Assembly (NCBI RefSeq): GCF_014898055.3 | Contig: NW_026555331.1 | Coordinates: 100,648,684-100,712,683, forward strand | Length of the DNA stretch: 64,000 nt | Source: Talpa occidentalis | Taxonomy: Eukaryota; Chordata; Mammalia; Eulipotyphla; Talpidae | Reading direction: 5' to 3' | In this document: positions 11,696 through 23,855 of the stretch, in pieces | Layout of the letters: every line of letters starts with the position of its first letter | Position numbering within the stretch: the first letter of the stretch is position 1 | The notes under the pieces: generated by a model | What the model was told of the DNA's origin: nothing | Databases searched by the model: none | What the model saw: the letters and a program-made list of their open reading frames with translations, nothing else | Program-made: the position numbers and the translations under genes

Positions 11696-12176
11696 AAAAG
11701 CATGGCTGATAGCAAGGATGGCCAATCCATCATAATGCTTTGAATAAAGAGCACCCTATACTTCCTAACACAACTGTCTAGCTTAGCTAGCATCTTTAGG
11801 AAAGATGTTTATGAGTGAGATAGGAAGGAATCATCTCCCCAGGACCATGAAATAGATTGTATAGACTATAAGGAAAATTCCCATGGGGGTGTTACTCACA
11901 TTGGGGTCTCTTTGAATGAAACCACTGAAGTTATGCAGTGCACATGTGTAACTGTACATGGCAGTCCCCACCTGTCCCTGCCAATAAAAGCAGGTATATG
12001 AACTATATGACCAATAGCATATTTGAAGGCATATTTGAAGATTGAAGGTGGAGATTATGACAGGACACAATCTCTGAAAAGAAGAAATGAAACACTGACA
12101 TCATGGATCAAAAACAAAACAAGAGCTGCTCTGAGTGTGCATTACCTTGAGTGTTCACAGCCTCCTGTTATCTTTG

Positions 12177-12393
12177 TAAGAAGTGACCCCACCCTGTTTG
12201 TTGCTGGGGTTTTACAGCCATTTGGGGAACTAGTTGATAAACGCTCCACAGAAATAGAAACTCTACAGAAGTGAAACCAAGTTCCATCCAAGAATGAAAC
12301 CACAGCCAATCACATGACATGCCCATGTTATCACCTGGCCCACAGACAGGGGGGCAAATACATAGATCTGATCCACATCTCTGCTTTATTTTG
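12177..12393 (-). pseudogene. Ferroportin-like pseudogene exon (central helices)
   Basis: On the minus strand the block reads VDQIYVFAPLSVGQVITW, then VIGCGFILGWNLVSLL, and after a one-base loss EFLFLWSVYQ..PQMAVK. This tracks ferroportin [34 protein letters not shown] and VEYVLLWKVYQKTPALAVK. The frameshift lies right after the LVSLL codons, where the original frame meets TAG. Exon ends are approximate. The upstream edge overlaps a 64-bp sequence repeated at 13260-13323. Confidence 0.92.
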
Positions 12394-12434
12394 GGTGGTG
12401 TAATTTAAGCCACACTACATCCAAATAATTGTTG
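12371..12434 (+). repeat. 64-bp direct repeat, copy 1
   Basis: About 59 of 64 bases match 13260-13323 in the same orientation; the shared core includes 'tgctttattttgggtg' and 'tgtaatttaagccaca'. It overlaps the upstream edge of a ferroportin-like exon. The similarity ends abruptly on both sides. Confidence 0.85.
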
Positions 12435-12849
12435 AATTAACTTGCTGTACTGCTGCTGCATTCATTCCTGTGAGAAGAAGGAAACATAGTGTCTCAGTGG
12501 ATGAGTCCTTCCTCCTGGTGAATGCAACATAGTGCATTCGTGCCCTTGCTAGATTTGCTAGCCAGAAAAGAGTCCTTTCAGTCTAACTGTAGGTTAATCA
12601 CAGGATTTTTCAACCTAGAGAAGACCTTCAAGAACAGTTGTTGGAACTTGAACAATTAACACATGAGTAAGCTGAGAAGCAGAAAGATTAGGTTACTAGT
12701 CTAGGTTACTAATTATTCTAACTTGTGTCTCAGCACTCTTGTCACACCCCATTATCTTAACAACAATAATAATATTAATACTATTATTATGACTAACTTG
12801 TTGACAGGGGAAAGAGGTAACAAAGGAAGAATAAAGGACAGAATTAGTT

Positions 12850-13060
12850 GAATATATATATTGTGCCAGATACTAGTTCAAAGTCTTCTACACATGTGCA
12901 TCTCACTCACCCTCACAACTTTAAAGCCAATTGTATCTCCACTTTACAAATTTAAAAACTGATGTATAAAAAGGTGAAGTAACTTGCTCAAGGTCACAAA
13001 GAAGATAAATGGTGGGGCTGGGACTCATACCCAGGCAAAATAATGCCAAAGCATTCTTTT
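12850..13060 (-). repeat. MIR element
   Basis: It contains 'aagtaacttgctcaaggtca', the antisense form of the MIR core 'tgacctt..gcaagttactt', preceded by 'ctccactttacaaatttaaa' and followed by 'ggggctgggactcatacccag'. Confidence 0.8.
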
Positions 13061-13259
13061 AACTATTCCACCATCTTGAAAACTATATTTATAAGATCAT
13101 TTGAAAAAATATAATGAACCACAAGCATTATATTTTTATAATGAAAATAAAATAAATGTATTTTATTTTCAATTTCTTTGAAATTAATTACAGAAACTTT
13201 GAAGCTTTTCTTTTACCCAGAAACACAGGATACTTTCAAAACCATGTCACCCAGCTTTT

Positions 13260-13323
13260 ACCCACATCCCTGCTTTATTTTGGGTGATGTAATTTAAGCC
13301 ACAGTACATCCAAATAAGTGTTG
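13260..13323 (+). repeat. 64-bp direct repeat, copy 2
   Basis: Partner of 12371-12434 in the next upstream intron of the ferroportin-like pseudogene. There is no obvious tail or terminal repeat, so I cannot assign it to a mobile family. Confidence 0.85.
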
Positions 13324-13824
13324 TTTGAAAGAAAACATGATTATAAGGGGCTTCTACTCTTTGTAAGGAGTATATTTTAATAGACTCCTCCGTAATAGCT
13401 TCCTTTATCTTGGCTATCAATGCTCATGAAAATTTTCTATCAGGGAGTACCAATCGCACAAATATAGGGTAGGATAAGAAGTGCAGTATTAAGTTCACAA
13501 TTTGAGTCTATCACCATATGAATGATCCAAATTTTACAAATGGAAGAAAAAACAGAAGATGCCAGATTCTTCATTTTGTTTCATTACTGAAAACAATAAT
13601 TCTATCTTTCATTATCACTGAAAATGATAACTTTGGGGGATGAACTTTTTTTTGTGGGGGAAGTGGAAGCTTATCATGGGCCAGAATGTTGAAACTCTTA
13701 ATTCCTTTTTTTTTAAAAAAAACAAAATTGCCTTCTGTATGTATGTTGAGCGTTTTTTCTCTTCAAAGTACAGTCTATATCTCCTTAGGAATAATTTCAT
13801 CTATTTCTCACATGGTTCCTATGT

Positions 13825-14010
13825 ACAGGTAGAGTGTGCTCAGTGCTTCACAAATCCTTTATCTCACAGAATTCTTCCCCAAATGGAGCTGGGGTTGGGA
13901 GTTGAGAGGTAGTGTCATTGTTTCTCCTATTCTACAGATAAGGGAAGTAAATATAGAGAAGTTAAATAACTTGTAGCTTGTAAGAGCTGTAACTGATTTG
14001 AGCTGGACTC
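13825..14010 (-). repeat. MIR element
   Basis: 'ctcctattctacagataagg' followed by 'agaagttaaataacttgtag' is the antisense MIR core. It ends about 100 bp from the next pseudogene exon. Confidence 0.65.
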
Positions 14011-14112
14011 AACTACAAATACCTCCCTTGGGGCCCTGATTGACTCATAGACTCACTAAGCCTACTTACAGTCAATCAAAGGACTCAGGATGCCCAAAGT
14101 GGCACCACTCAC

Positions 14113-14240
14113 CAAAGAGCTGGCATTTGCTTTTCACCTATGAGGCTGACAATCCAGTCCCTTTGGATGGAGGTGGTCTGTGCCGTGCTGGCCAGGTTCA
14201 CCAAAGTCCCCAGGGTGATGACAGCTGCACAGGAGACCAC
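14113..14240 (-). pseudogene. Ferroportin-like pseudogene exon (NLAST/IQRDWIV)
   Basis: On the minus strand, acceptor CTTCTGTAG precedes 128 bp reading SCAAVITLGTLVNLASTA, then IQRDWIV and GEKQM, and ending at a canonical donor TTTG|GTGAGT. Ferroportin has SCYILIITIANIANLASTA..ITIQRDWIVVVAGEDR at this point (paraphrased alignment). The block itself is open. The plus-strand frames over the same bases are shadows. Confidence 0.93.
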
Positions 14241-14666
14241 CTACAGAAGGAGCATTAAAGGGAGCTTGGAATCCAAGAATAGGCTTTCTCAGCCCATTGT
14301 GCTATGTGTGGCTATTTACCTGACAAACAACATCTACATGAACACAAAGAGAAAGAAGTTCAGGGCAGGTTTGGAGCCAAATGCTATTGTGTTGATTCTA
14401 AGCATTTTCTCCTCCCCACCTCATTAGCACAAGATCCACTGCTAATTTGTACCCTGCAGACAGAGACTCTGCGGTTCTGTTGCCTTCATGTCTGTTGGAT
14501 TTAGGCTCTGATCCACAAATTAGGGGTGAGGAGAACACTGGGGAAAGATTAGCCAGATCCAAAACCAGTGAGCAGGGTTGTATAGAGATGACTCACTGAA
14601 GGACAATTGGGCCTTGTCTCTGACACTCACCCCTCCCAGCACAGGAAGGAGATGTGGGACACTCAC

Positions 14667-14780
14667 TGTGAACCAGCCGTGCCAGAGCTGCTCCATCTCC
14701 CTTTTGCGGAAACATGAGCATCAGGATAACACAGCAGGCAGTGACAGAAGCATTCTGAGTGGAGAGTGAGGCATGAACAA
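14667..14780 (-). pseudogene. Ferroportin-like pseudogene exon (QNxSV helix)
   Basis: A strong acceptor (TTTCCACTTACAG) and donor (ACA|GTGAGT) bound 114 bp. The start reads ASLSTQNASVTACCVILMLM, aligned to ferroportin [20 protein letters not shown]. After the codons FPQK the frame changes, and the remainder, EMEQLWHGWFT, matches ..LLTMYHGWVLT. The block is shorter than the family by a number of bases not divisible by three, so it carries a frameshift. Confidence 0.9.
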
Positions 14781-15707
14781 CTGTAAGTGGAAACACCAGG
14801 GAGCCCAATATTTTCCCTTGCTTTTAAGAGATAGGTCGCAGCCACATCATCATTTAATGCAGAGTAATTGCATTTGACCAGATCCCTGTGCCACCCGGGG
14901 TTACTGTCCTGATCAGTAGTGACTTGCTTGAGTAGGAGACAAAAGCAGGCTCCCGTGTTCACTAGAGGCAAAAGTCTTTGCAACCTCAAGGAAAAAACAA
15001 AGGCTGGCTTTTGCAAGATGAGAACATACTTTGAGAGGACAAGAGACTAGACAAATCAAAGAACTTAAAATTTACTACTGATGTATCACACACTTCTGGA
15101 TTGAATTCGTGACTGAAGTTATCAACATGGCCACACTCCAAAGTTTATATAAATTGGCATTTTCAATTGTGCAGCTTCAGAAAAATGCCTTTCCAAGCTG
15201 TAGGTGGAACGAAAACAGTTGAGTTGGCCAGTAATCAAAAGAATGGGAAAAACATAGGAACTATGTTTTTTTACCCATAGGAACTATGGGTAAAAGAGTG
15301 GTTAAAAAGATATTATATCCAAGAGCAGAAAGTATCTCCTATACTCCAGATACTAATTCCTAGTTTAGAGAGATTAACCTGGTACAAAAGAAATTATTGT
15401 TTTTAATGAAAATTAGAAGTTGTTCTTAATGAAAATAACACAAGTATATTATACGCAGGTAATACCAGAATATTACAAAGAAGCCATGTTTTCAGGAATT
15501 TAATATTAAAAATCTGTGATGGAGAAATTAAAAGATTTTAAAGGTAGCACTGGAGGATGACACAAACTTGTATAACTTTTTCTAGTGTTTTTAAATGTTA
15601 TGCTCTATTCTATTAAGTTAATGTCTCTATTTTATTTCACTAAATAAACCCCCAAAAAACTAGTTAGGTAATAATGTATCGTATATGTCATGGGTAAGAG
15701 TATTAAC

Positions 15708-15865
15708 TTTATTTCTTGGTTTTCTGTCAACCTAATCACCTGTTAAGACCCCAAATATTAATGAAGATCCAGCTACCACTAGGCCCAACAGTGTGTGAGG
15801 AGAAGATTGTGTCTATATAGTGCTTTCAGGAACATAGATATGGCAAAGTGCCACATCTGGTCTGC
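15708..15865 (-). pseudogene. Ferroportin-like pseudogene exon (MWHFA to VDxxxR)
   Basis: After acceptor ATCTTGTAG the minus strand reads MWHFAISMFLKALY..NLLLT. A one-base loss follows, then LLGLVVAGSSLIFGVLTGD, a TAG stop in place of Trp, and VDRKPRNK. Ferroportin reads [42 protein letters not shown].. here. The putative donor AAA|GTTAAT is weak. A possible preceding exon at 16166-16214 is too weak to annotate separately. Confidence 0.92.
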
Positions 15866-16339
15866 CTACAAGATAGTAGAAGAAAAGCATGTTTTAATCA
15901 TTGACCTAAAAGATGGAACAAAGATAAAATCAAAAAAGATGCATTTCTCCCAAAGGATGTAAAACATGCAGAATTTAAATTCAAAATGTCAAAATTATAT
16001 ATTTATGCAGTAGAGCTATAACATTTTAATATAATACAGATATACTTCAAAAAGTTGACCGAATATATGTTAAGAGATTTAAAAAAAAAATGAAAAAGAA
16101 AAAATGCCAAAGAGCCAAGAGGCCCATGAGAAAGTATCAGATGAACACTGTGAAAACAGGAGAACCTAAAGTAGCAAGCCCAGGTTACCCTAAGAAATTT
16201 GCTGTTTTGTCAATCTGTGGGAGATTTCACTCATTGCTTTGATAGATTGCTAGAACAAGGATAAAACAGAAATCTATATTAGATATATACTTATATGTAC
16301 TTCATATATTATGCATGTGTGTGTTGTACTAAAGGGTTA

Positions 16340-17260
16340 CATAAATCACTGCATCTGGCACCTGCAGAATACACATGCTTTTAAGTACATGAAACATATG
16401 GATAAATCAATAGGATAATGTATCATAAAGCAAATCTTAATTTCTAAATATTGAACCATATAGAGGATGTTCTCTGACCTCAAGACAATTAAGCTAAAAG
16501 TCAATAAGGAAAAAAAAATCAGAAAATCCCCATGTGCTTGTAAATTAAGAAATACATTTCTAAATAATTCATATGTCAAATAAGTAATCACATAGGACAT
16601 TATAAAATATTTTTAACAAAGGATATTGAAACTTGTCAGATTTAGCTAAAGTTCTCCTTAAAGAGAAATTTTGTACTCCTGAATACTTGTTAGTAAAGAA
16701 AGACTGCATTTAATGAGCCAAGTATCTATACTAAGAAATTAGAAACAGAACCGCAAATTATATATCCCCTAAATAGAAGAAAGTCAATATGAAAGGCAAG
16801 GGCAGAAATTTGTGAACTAGAAAAAAGAGATACAATAGCAATAAAGTAAATTGTGGTGTATTATACAATGAAATACTATATACATCAATGGAAAGTAGCA
16901 AACAAGGGCTGCATGCAACAATATGCATGTTACAAATTTAATGTTGAACAAAAGCAATAAATGTGTGTAGTAGGATTTCATTTATACAAAGTTCAAGCTA
17001 TACTTGAATTAAATTAAACTATATCATTTAAGGATGCCTACACTCGTGATAAAGCTATAAAGCAAAGCAAGGAAGTGAATGCCCTAGAAATGAGGCTCGT
17101 GGCTATTTCTCATTGGTGAGGAAGGAGCATGATTGAGCAGGGCCCCACGAAGGACTGGCTGCTGCCAAATTTTCATTTTTACTTGAGTGGTGGTTTCAAG
17201 GTTTACACTGTAATCATTCCTTATACATATTTTATGCACTTCGCTCCATTTGTTCATTCA
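16340..17260 (+). mobile_element. L1M-type LINE fragment, ORF2 and 3' end (old)
   Basis: The A-rich plus strand contains degenerate ORF2 phrases ('accatatagaggatgttctc', 'ttaagaaatacatttctaa') and then a 3' section with 'tattatacaatgaaatacta' and 'gagtggtggtttcaaggttt', in the order of old mammalian L1. It is heavily mutated with no coding capacity. Confidence 0.6.
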
Positions 17261-20200
17261 AAATATTTAACATTAATATGCACACTTTATGTGTGATATT
17301 TTGAGACATCCTTACTGTCCTTAATATTAGTACTATTAACCATTCCAAATACATGATATTGTTTTGATTCATCTTACCCATATTGACTCATGAGGTAGAT
17401 CAAAGATGCTCCTAAAACACATATAATGACAAATGTCATTAAGTAGCAAAAATATATACTCCTTTCAAGCAAATTCTGTCAGTTAACTCAGTGAACGTAA
17501 AATCCTGTTTTGTGTGAATTTACCTTTACAAAGTGGCCCGGTGCTAAATAAAAATACAGGCAACAGAAAAGCAACAGTTTTGACTAACCAGTTAAGGGAT
17601 TCTCGGGGCTTCTATTTCTTCTTTGGTCACTAAGTGACCCAGGGAAATATTCAACCATGTCCCTTTTCTCACGTCTAGAGGTGGAGACAGAGAAGTAAGT
17701 GAGCCAACACACTGTAATATGAACTTTCCAGGAAGTAGGTTCAGTAAAAAGAAAGAAAGCAGAAATGGCACCCATGTCAAGATGGGAAGGTAGGACAGAG
17801 GCTCACGGTGGACATTTCCTCTGAGCAAATCTGAGGAATGGGAGTTGAACTAATAAGGAAGTTGGAGGGTAGAGACAGCTTCCTACCTTGAGAAAACCAA
17901 GAGAACAAAGGTCTGGAGCAAGGAAAAATATAAGTGCAAATAAGAAATTTAAATTTGGGGGTAAACCGTGCAAAGGTTAAAAGGGAGCAAGAAGGGGAGA
18001 GGATGGAGAAATCCAGAGGCAGATTCCCTTTTTCCCAGAAGGAACAACGAAGGTGGTCCTGTCTGGGTTTTTAGCTGTAGGGATCTCAACCCTGGCCCTT
18101 TTAGACACGCCCTCTGTAGACCGTCTGTCTCAGCTATTCACCCAGGAACCCTCTCTCCTGCTTCCCTTGTGCCCATCTTGATCATCATCTTGTACTCATA
18201 TTCCTGACACCCTCACCAGAACTGTACCCCATTCCCATCTGTGTCAGTCCGTAATATCCTGGTTCCCAACCTGCAACCTCTCATATCTCTTACTTATTTT
18301 AGAGAGCCCTATTCAGAAAGTCTTCTTCATCTGCTCCCACCACCCTCCACCTATCTGCATTGCTACAGGGAAGATTTGAATAAAGCTCAGGGGTTAGAGG
18401 TTAAGACTATAATAGACCTATAAAAGACCTAGGAAACTTAACTACATATCTTTCAAAAGTGCTGTAAGAATTCCCATTTGAAAAGTTATTTGGGATTGAG
18501 CTCCTGGTATACTAGTCCTCTTCTCAATTAGACAGCCAGCCAAGGACTCTGACATTTAGTTTGGAGTCGAGAGCCTTCTCTGTGAGGCAGGCTTCTCTAG
18601 TTTACAGATCTAACTTTATCCTCCCTCCCTACGCATCCCAATCCTCAATTCACATGTAACAGTGTGAAAAAATGAACAAGAGATGACATTTTTTATCCAC
18701 AGTTGTGGTAATTATAATACTAATTGTGTATTTGAAATAGTCAACACTTTGGAAATATAATTAGGAAAAATTAAGATGCACCCACACTCTGGAAGAGAGA
18801 GATGAGAAAACAAAGCTAATTGTTTTGTGACTTTTAAATTAGTAAAATCAATTGAGATTTTTGTGGAACATTGTCATATAAAAGAAAAAAATGTTGCTTA
18901 ATTATCTTTGCTTATTTTTTTAACCTCCCATTTTACTTAATTGAAACCACTCTGCTCAGAGGAACGGTGCAATTTCAGATGGTGTGAGTACAGCGGTATC
19001 CCCTCCACAGGGACAGTCTGCCCCTTTCTCAAGAAGGGCTTCCTAAAGTAATGTCTACCCAGAGACTAACCTAAATTACTCTTCTCTTACTTTATTCTCC
19101 TGCTGCTTTAGTCTGTTTGCAGCTTTAGTCTGTTTTTACTCACTTCCAGAACTTTCAGTGTCACTTAATTCTCCAATCATTACTACACGCTAGGAAGAAA
19201 AAATTCAGTAATGAAAAATACATTTAAACTACTATAATAATCCTAAACAGGAGGAAGTCAATGTGTTTTAACTTCTTTCCAACTGGATTCCTCTAAAACT
19301 ATTAAAATTTCATTTATTCAACTGCAGAAAGTAATCATGTAATCAATTACAAGGACTTTATTGCATATACATAAAGTCATAGCAATTGTTTTTGATAGAT
19401 AGAGGCCTATTACTAATACTGTTCAAAGCCAATTGTTTTGGGGAAAATAGGCAACCAACCATAATCAGACTCACAAATTTGTCACACACACACACACACA
19501 AATGGTTAAAGAGATGTTTGGACAAAATTAAATGAGCTGTCATTTGACCCAAGAATAATGGGGTGAGCAATTTGTCTGTCTTTAATATGTTAGTTCTCTG
19601 ACTTGTATGTTTTTGACAGGGCAAATTTATTAAGCTGGTATAAATAATGCCAGTTATAAATAAAAACTTCATTACATTTTCATAAACATATATTCCTGAG
19701 GAAAAAATTCTTGCCTCTGCTAATGACTATTGTACCTCTACAGTTAAAACAAGGAATTTCTGAAACTTTTAGGGTTGTGCTTACCAAACACAGACAGAAA
19801 GAAGGTTTGGATGGTTCACTGGACTCCCAGAGGTTGCACAGAAAGATGAATTACAAAGCAGAACTTCTGAACCACTCACCGGCATTGTCACCACAGGTGC
19901 TTTGTGTAGAAAGTGCTGGAGGTGCCAATGTTTCCTGTGGGTACTTCTCTTACCTCAGCCTAGACAAGGACAAGAGATGACCAAAACATCCCTATCTTGT
20001 AAAAGCCTAGGACACAGGCAGGAACACTTGTTAAAATTCTTAAGGAAAGTTTTATTCTGTGCTTTTAGAGACAAACAAGAGAAGGCTTTCTGCAAAATTA
20101 AGTTTCAACATGTCTCCAGAAAGCATCTGTGCTTAGAGAGGGCTCCCATAGAAGGTGCTGGCTCCCCAGGTCCAAACCATCATCTCTCTTCCCCTCCACC

Positions 20201-23200
20201 CCTTCCCCTTTGAAGCTCTGCTACTCATCTGCTGCCTTGTCCCCTTAGCAAACTGTGCTGTTGGCCCATTCTCGAGGAATCCTACTGAAGATTAAGGCCA
20301 ACTACAAGTGTTAGGCTGGCCCTCCTAGATTGTTTGGTCTTTTTTCTAAGAGTAAGCACAACCTAACTGAAAGGATTCCATTTTTTAACAGAAATTTCAA
20401 GAATCAATATTCTTTTTTTTTTTTTTTTTTTTTTTTTTTGCTTGGGTGGAAGAGGGTGGACTTGGGGATGTTTCAGTTCTTTGGTTCATAACTTAATGGG
20501 TGATATTCAGTATCAGCTGTGGACCAACAAAGACTTCTTTTTTCCTTTCCTGAGACCTTAGAGAATTGGGTACAGGATCCTTGAGGCCCTAATTCCTACC
20601 AGTAATTAGCTAAAATACTTCTCTCAACCCAGCTCAGATTCTTGAAACTGCCTCCATGTTGAGTCTACCACATTTAATGGCAGAGTAAATTAAGAAGGCT
20701 AAGATTTTAAATGTTCTACCAAAGAAAGTATTTGATTTGACACATTCCAAATAAATTGTTTAAATGTTGCTACAAATATTTCTGCTACAGTAAATTGGCC
20801 TTGTTTTCAGAAATATTTATGGTACCATACATTTGTGAAAACTCTTTGCCCACCCAAGGGTGCTGTATTCCTGGTTAAGTGGGGAGATCAGTAGAGTGAG
20901 AGACCTGCAGGATGGTAGGATAAGTAAGGGCAGGGCTCACATCCTCTGTTAACCACCCTACAGCTGGTCCCAGGAACAGACCCAGCACAGAACAGGTATT
21001 AGAGGAAGGAGCCCATTTGCTATATTTACAAGTATAAAAATACAGCAATCCACCAAGCCCTTGGTTTGTAGGACAAAGGATAAAAAGGACACATCCCAGT
21101 TTTTATTTTTATGCCCATACTCATTATGCACGTGGAACAAAAAAGGAGCAGGCAGGTCTTTCAAAAGGAAAATATTCCCTAAGTAAATGAGAATAGTAAC
21201 ACAACTTTGAAACTGTAGGTGCTTTCTCTAAGCAGGATTCTGCAGGAGTCAAAAAAGCGAATGTAGTGTTCTAGGCAGAAAGCTGATGATACCTGGGAAT
21301 GAAAGGAGAATTTGATAGTGCCTCAACAAAAGGTACAGATACACATACACTGTATTATAGGTGTATATATGTACACACAAATATACATGCACAGTATATA
21401 TAAACATACATATGCATATGTACATATATTTAACCAAAGATTCTGGTGATCTACCTCAAACTTTCAAAGATAAATCAGAGATGCTTTGATTATGACTAGA
21501 GAAACAATGAGGTTCAGCTATAAATAGGGAACAAGGAGAAAACTATTCATTCTGTAGCAGCCAGCTTCCCCAAAAGCACCTTTCTCTACATGTAATATAA
21601 AAATCATTTCAAAATTTACCATTTATGCTTTTCATATCTTTCAAGAACAAAACTGACATACCCAAAGTCAATATTAAAAGAGGAGAAAAGAAATGAATCA
21701 CAAGTTCCTGAGAAGTCAGTACTTCTGCTTTTAAAAGATGTTTCTTCTCTTTGTTGGTTGTTTGGGGTTTGTTTTTTTGTTTGTTTTGCTTTGTTTTTTT
21801 ACTGTTGTTTTAAGTAAGAGAGTTTGGGAGTTGGGGAATTGCTATGAAGCTGTACATGATAATTGGTGGGTTTTTATTCTCCACAGGAGAATATTTTCCC
21901 CCCTCACTGAACATACCTGATAAAACCATGTTCTTGATTTAGTGCCCCAGAGGTAATTGAAATCTGAGGTGAAAAGCTAATGGAGCTCAAGGAGGAAGCA
22001 CTGGAAAGCACTGGACAGATGAGAGAGCCAGTCTCTCCCCAGGCATGCATAGTCCAGTTTAGACAGATGCAATTTTCCACCCTGAATGAACTCCTTCTAC
22101 AGAAACGGATAGTCCATGTTCTCCCAGGCACAGGAATGCTGTTACCTGAGCCACAGCACAGGCTCTGGAGTAAAAATGCTTTCGATCAGATTCAGGCTCC
22201 TCCACCCACAAACCATTTAGCTTCAGTCAGTTCACTGATGTCTTCAAGCCTGTTTCTCAGCTCTAACACAGAGGTAATAATATTTACCACAGAATGGTTA
22301 GGAAGATGAAACAAGAATGATAATGCATGAAGATGCCTAGAAGAGTATCTGGTAGAGATAGTATTCAAAAGAGCATAGTTACTGCCATTTATTATTAGCA
22401 GCAGTGCATATTCAATCATCATCATCCTACTCAAGGAGTTTGGTCTAACCTGAAGTAAAAGTGTGCAATGGCGATCAACATGGGAAAGGCAATACATAGT
22501 TTTGGGGAATATAAAACTAAAACTCATATACACTCTCTCCTCCCTTTCTCTGTGCCAGACTATCATCCTAAATCTTTGGGATTAATCTAGGCATTCCCCT
22601 GGGATTAACTAGTTGAGTCCCTCCAAGCATGATGCATAGTGATACAAACATAGAGCACAACAGAAAACAGAGTTCTACTCTATTAAATTAATTCTCAAAT
22701 AGTCTGTGCACAAAGATTCTCATTAAGAATTCAAACAATACAGATATGGGCAATCTTCCAGAGGCTCTTCTAGAACCTTCTAAAGCATTATTATTGTTTA
22801 TAGAAAATATACACTATTTACTTTTGTTCACATAAATGGACTGTTTGACATCTGTTTTTTCCATTCAGTAATGTCTGGAGATTTTCCCATATTAGTATAT
22901 ATAAATAGTCTGCTTTATTCCTTCTTTTCAATGTGTGTCTATTCCTAATAATTATCAATAGTTGATTATCACTAATAATTGGATTATTTCTGAACTGTTT
23001 GTTCAATAGTTGTGTCCTTTATTTGATCTCTTCCATCTGTTCTAGAAGCAGTTGCTTTCAGAGAAGGGTGACTAATTTGAGAGTCTGGAGTTTTGTTCTT
23101 TGGTCTACCACTTCTAACAATAACTTTAGATAATCATTAAGATACTCATTTTCCTTATCTAATAAATAAGAGAATTGGATTTCATGTCTCTTAGTTCCTG

Positions 23201-23414
23201 TACAGCTATAATAATATATATTTATATAGTATTGACATTGCATAGGTCTTATAAGTAATCTAATGATAATTTAAAGTATATGGGTGAATGTGTGTAGGTT
23301 ATCTGCAAATACTGGGCAATTTTTTATAAGAAATTTGAGCATCTGGAGATTTTGATATTGGGAATGGGTCCTGGAACCAGTCTCCATAGATACCAATGGA
23401 TGAGATTATTTTAA
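17261..23414. other. Intergenic stretch, no gene recognised
   Basis: Mostly AT-rich unique sequence with short chance frames. Slightly GC-richer parts at about 17600-18250 and 19800-20300 contain open frames under 105 codons that match nothing I know. A short (CA)n lies near 19484-19500. A stretch near 22780-22990 loosely resembles antisense old L1. Confidence 0.45.
20413..20439. repeat. Poly(T) tract
   Basis: Run of 27 T without a recognisable retroposon body attached on either side. Confidence 0.9.
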
Positions 23415-23423
23415 AAATTACTG

Positions 23424-23846
23424 TTACTAACGTAAATGCCCCAAAATAGACAAATGGATCAAAAAGCTGTGGTATATTTATACAATGGAATATTACTCAG
23501 CAATCAAAAAAGACAACTCATGTCATATGCAGCAATGTGGATGGAGCTGGAAGGGATTAGGCTAGCTAAAATTAATCAGAAAGAAAAAGATAAATACAAG
23601 ATGGTCTCACTTCTATGTGGAATATAGAGAAACCAAACAAAAGGTCAAGAAAAAGTCAAAACCAGCAAGCTGACTATCGAACTGAGGCATACAGCAACAA
23701 AGGGAGCAAGAGAGGGTCCAAAACAGGGGAGGGATCAACACAAGGGAATATGGTGATGGTTCACAGGTGATACAGTGGTGAGAGAATTATGGGGACTACA
23801 ATGATGTAGGAAAAAAATTTAATTAATAATAAAATAAAATAAATAC
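23424..23846 (+). mobile_element. 5'-truncated LINE-1 with poly(A) and TSD
   Basis: It contains the ORF2 end and 3'UTR: 'caatggaatattactcagca', 'aatgtggatggagctggaag', 'aagataaatacaagatggtc', then an A-rich tail. The sequence aaattactg at 23415-23423 is repeated at 23847-23855, consistent with a short target-site duplication. Confidence 0.85.
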
Positions 23847-23855
23847 AAATTACTG

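Larger units (their letters stand above)
4685..15865 (-). pseudogene. Intron-bearing ferroportin-like (SLC40A family) pseudogene
   Basis: Six exon-like blocks in the order 15708-15865, 14667-14780, 14113-14240, about 12177-12393, 9004-9417 and 4685-4993 translate on the minus strand to successive parts of ferroportin, the multi-pass plasma-membrane Fe2+ exporter. Matching stretches include [56 protein letters not shown] and SFDLT. Several blocks are flanked by AG acceptors and GTGAGT-type donors. Introns are retained, which argues against a retrocopy. At least three blocks contain a frameshift and at least three in-frame stops are visible. The divergence from ferroportin suggests an old paralogue rather than a recent duplicate. 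The first exon, the large cytosolic loop and part of the C-terminal half were not located. Very unlikely to make a working transporter. Confidence 0.88.

Noticed and set aside
11831..12070. Exon-like minus-strand frame with acceptor and GTGAGT donor, first thought to match ferroportin GQI..GFI
   Set aside because: The alignment needs gaps, and the block at 12177-12393 matches the same ferroportin segment far better.
12023..12274. 83-codon plus-strand frame
   Set aside because: Shadow of the ferroportin-like exon on the minus strand.
16166..16214. Possible early ferroportin-like exon
   Set aside because: Only five or six scattered matches over about 15 residues plus a stop; not enough to annotate as a feature.
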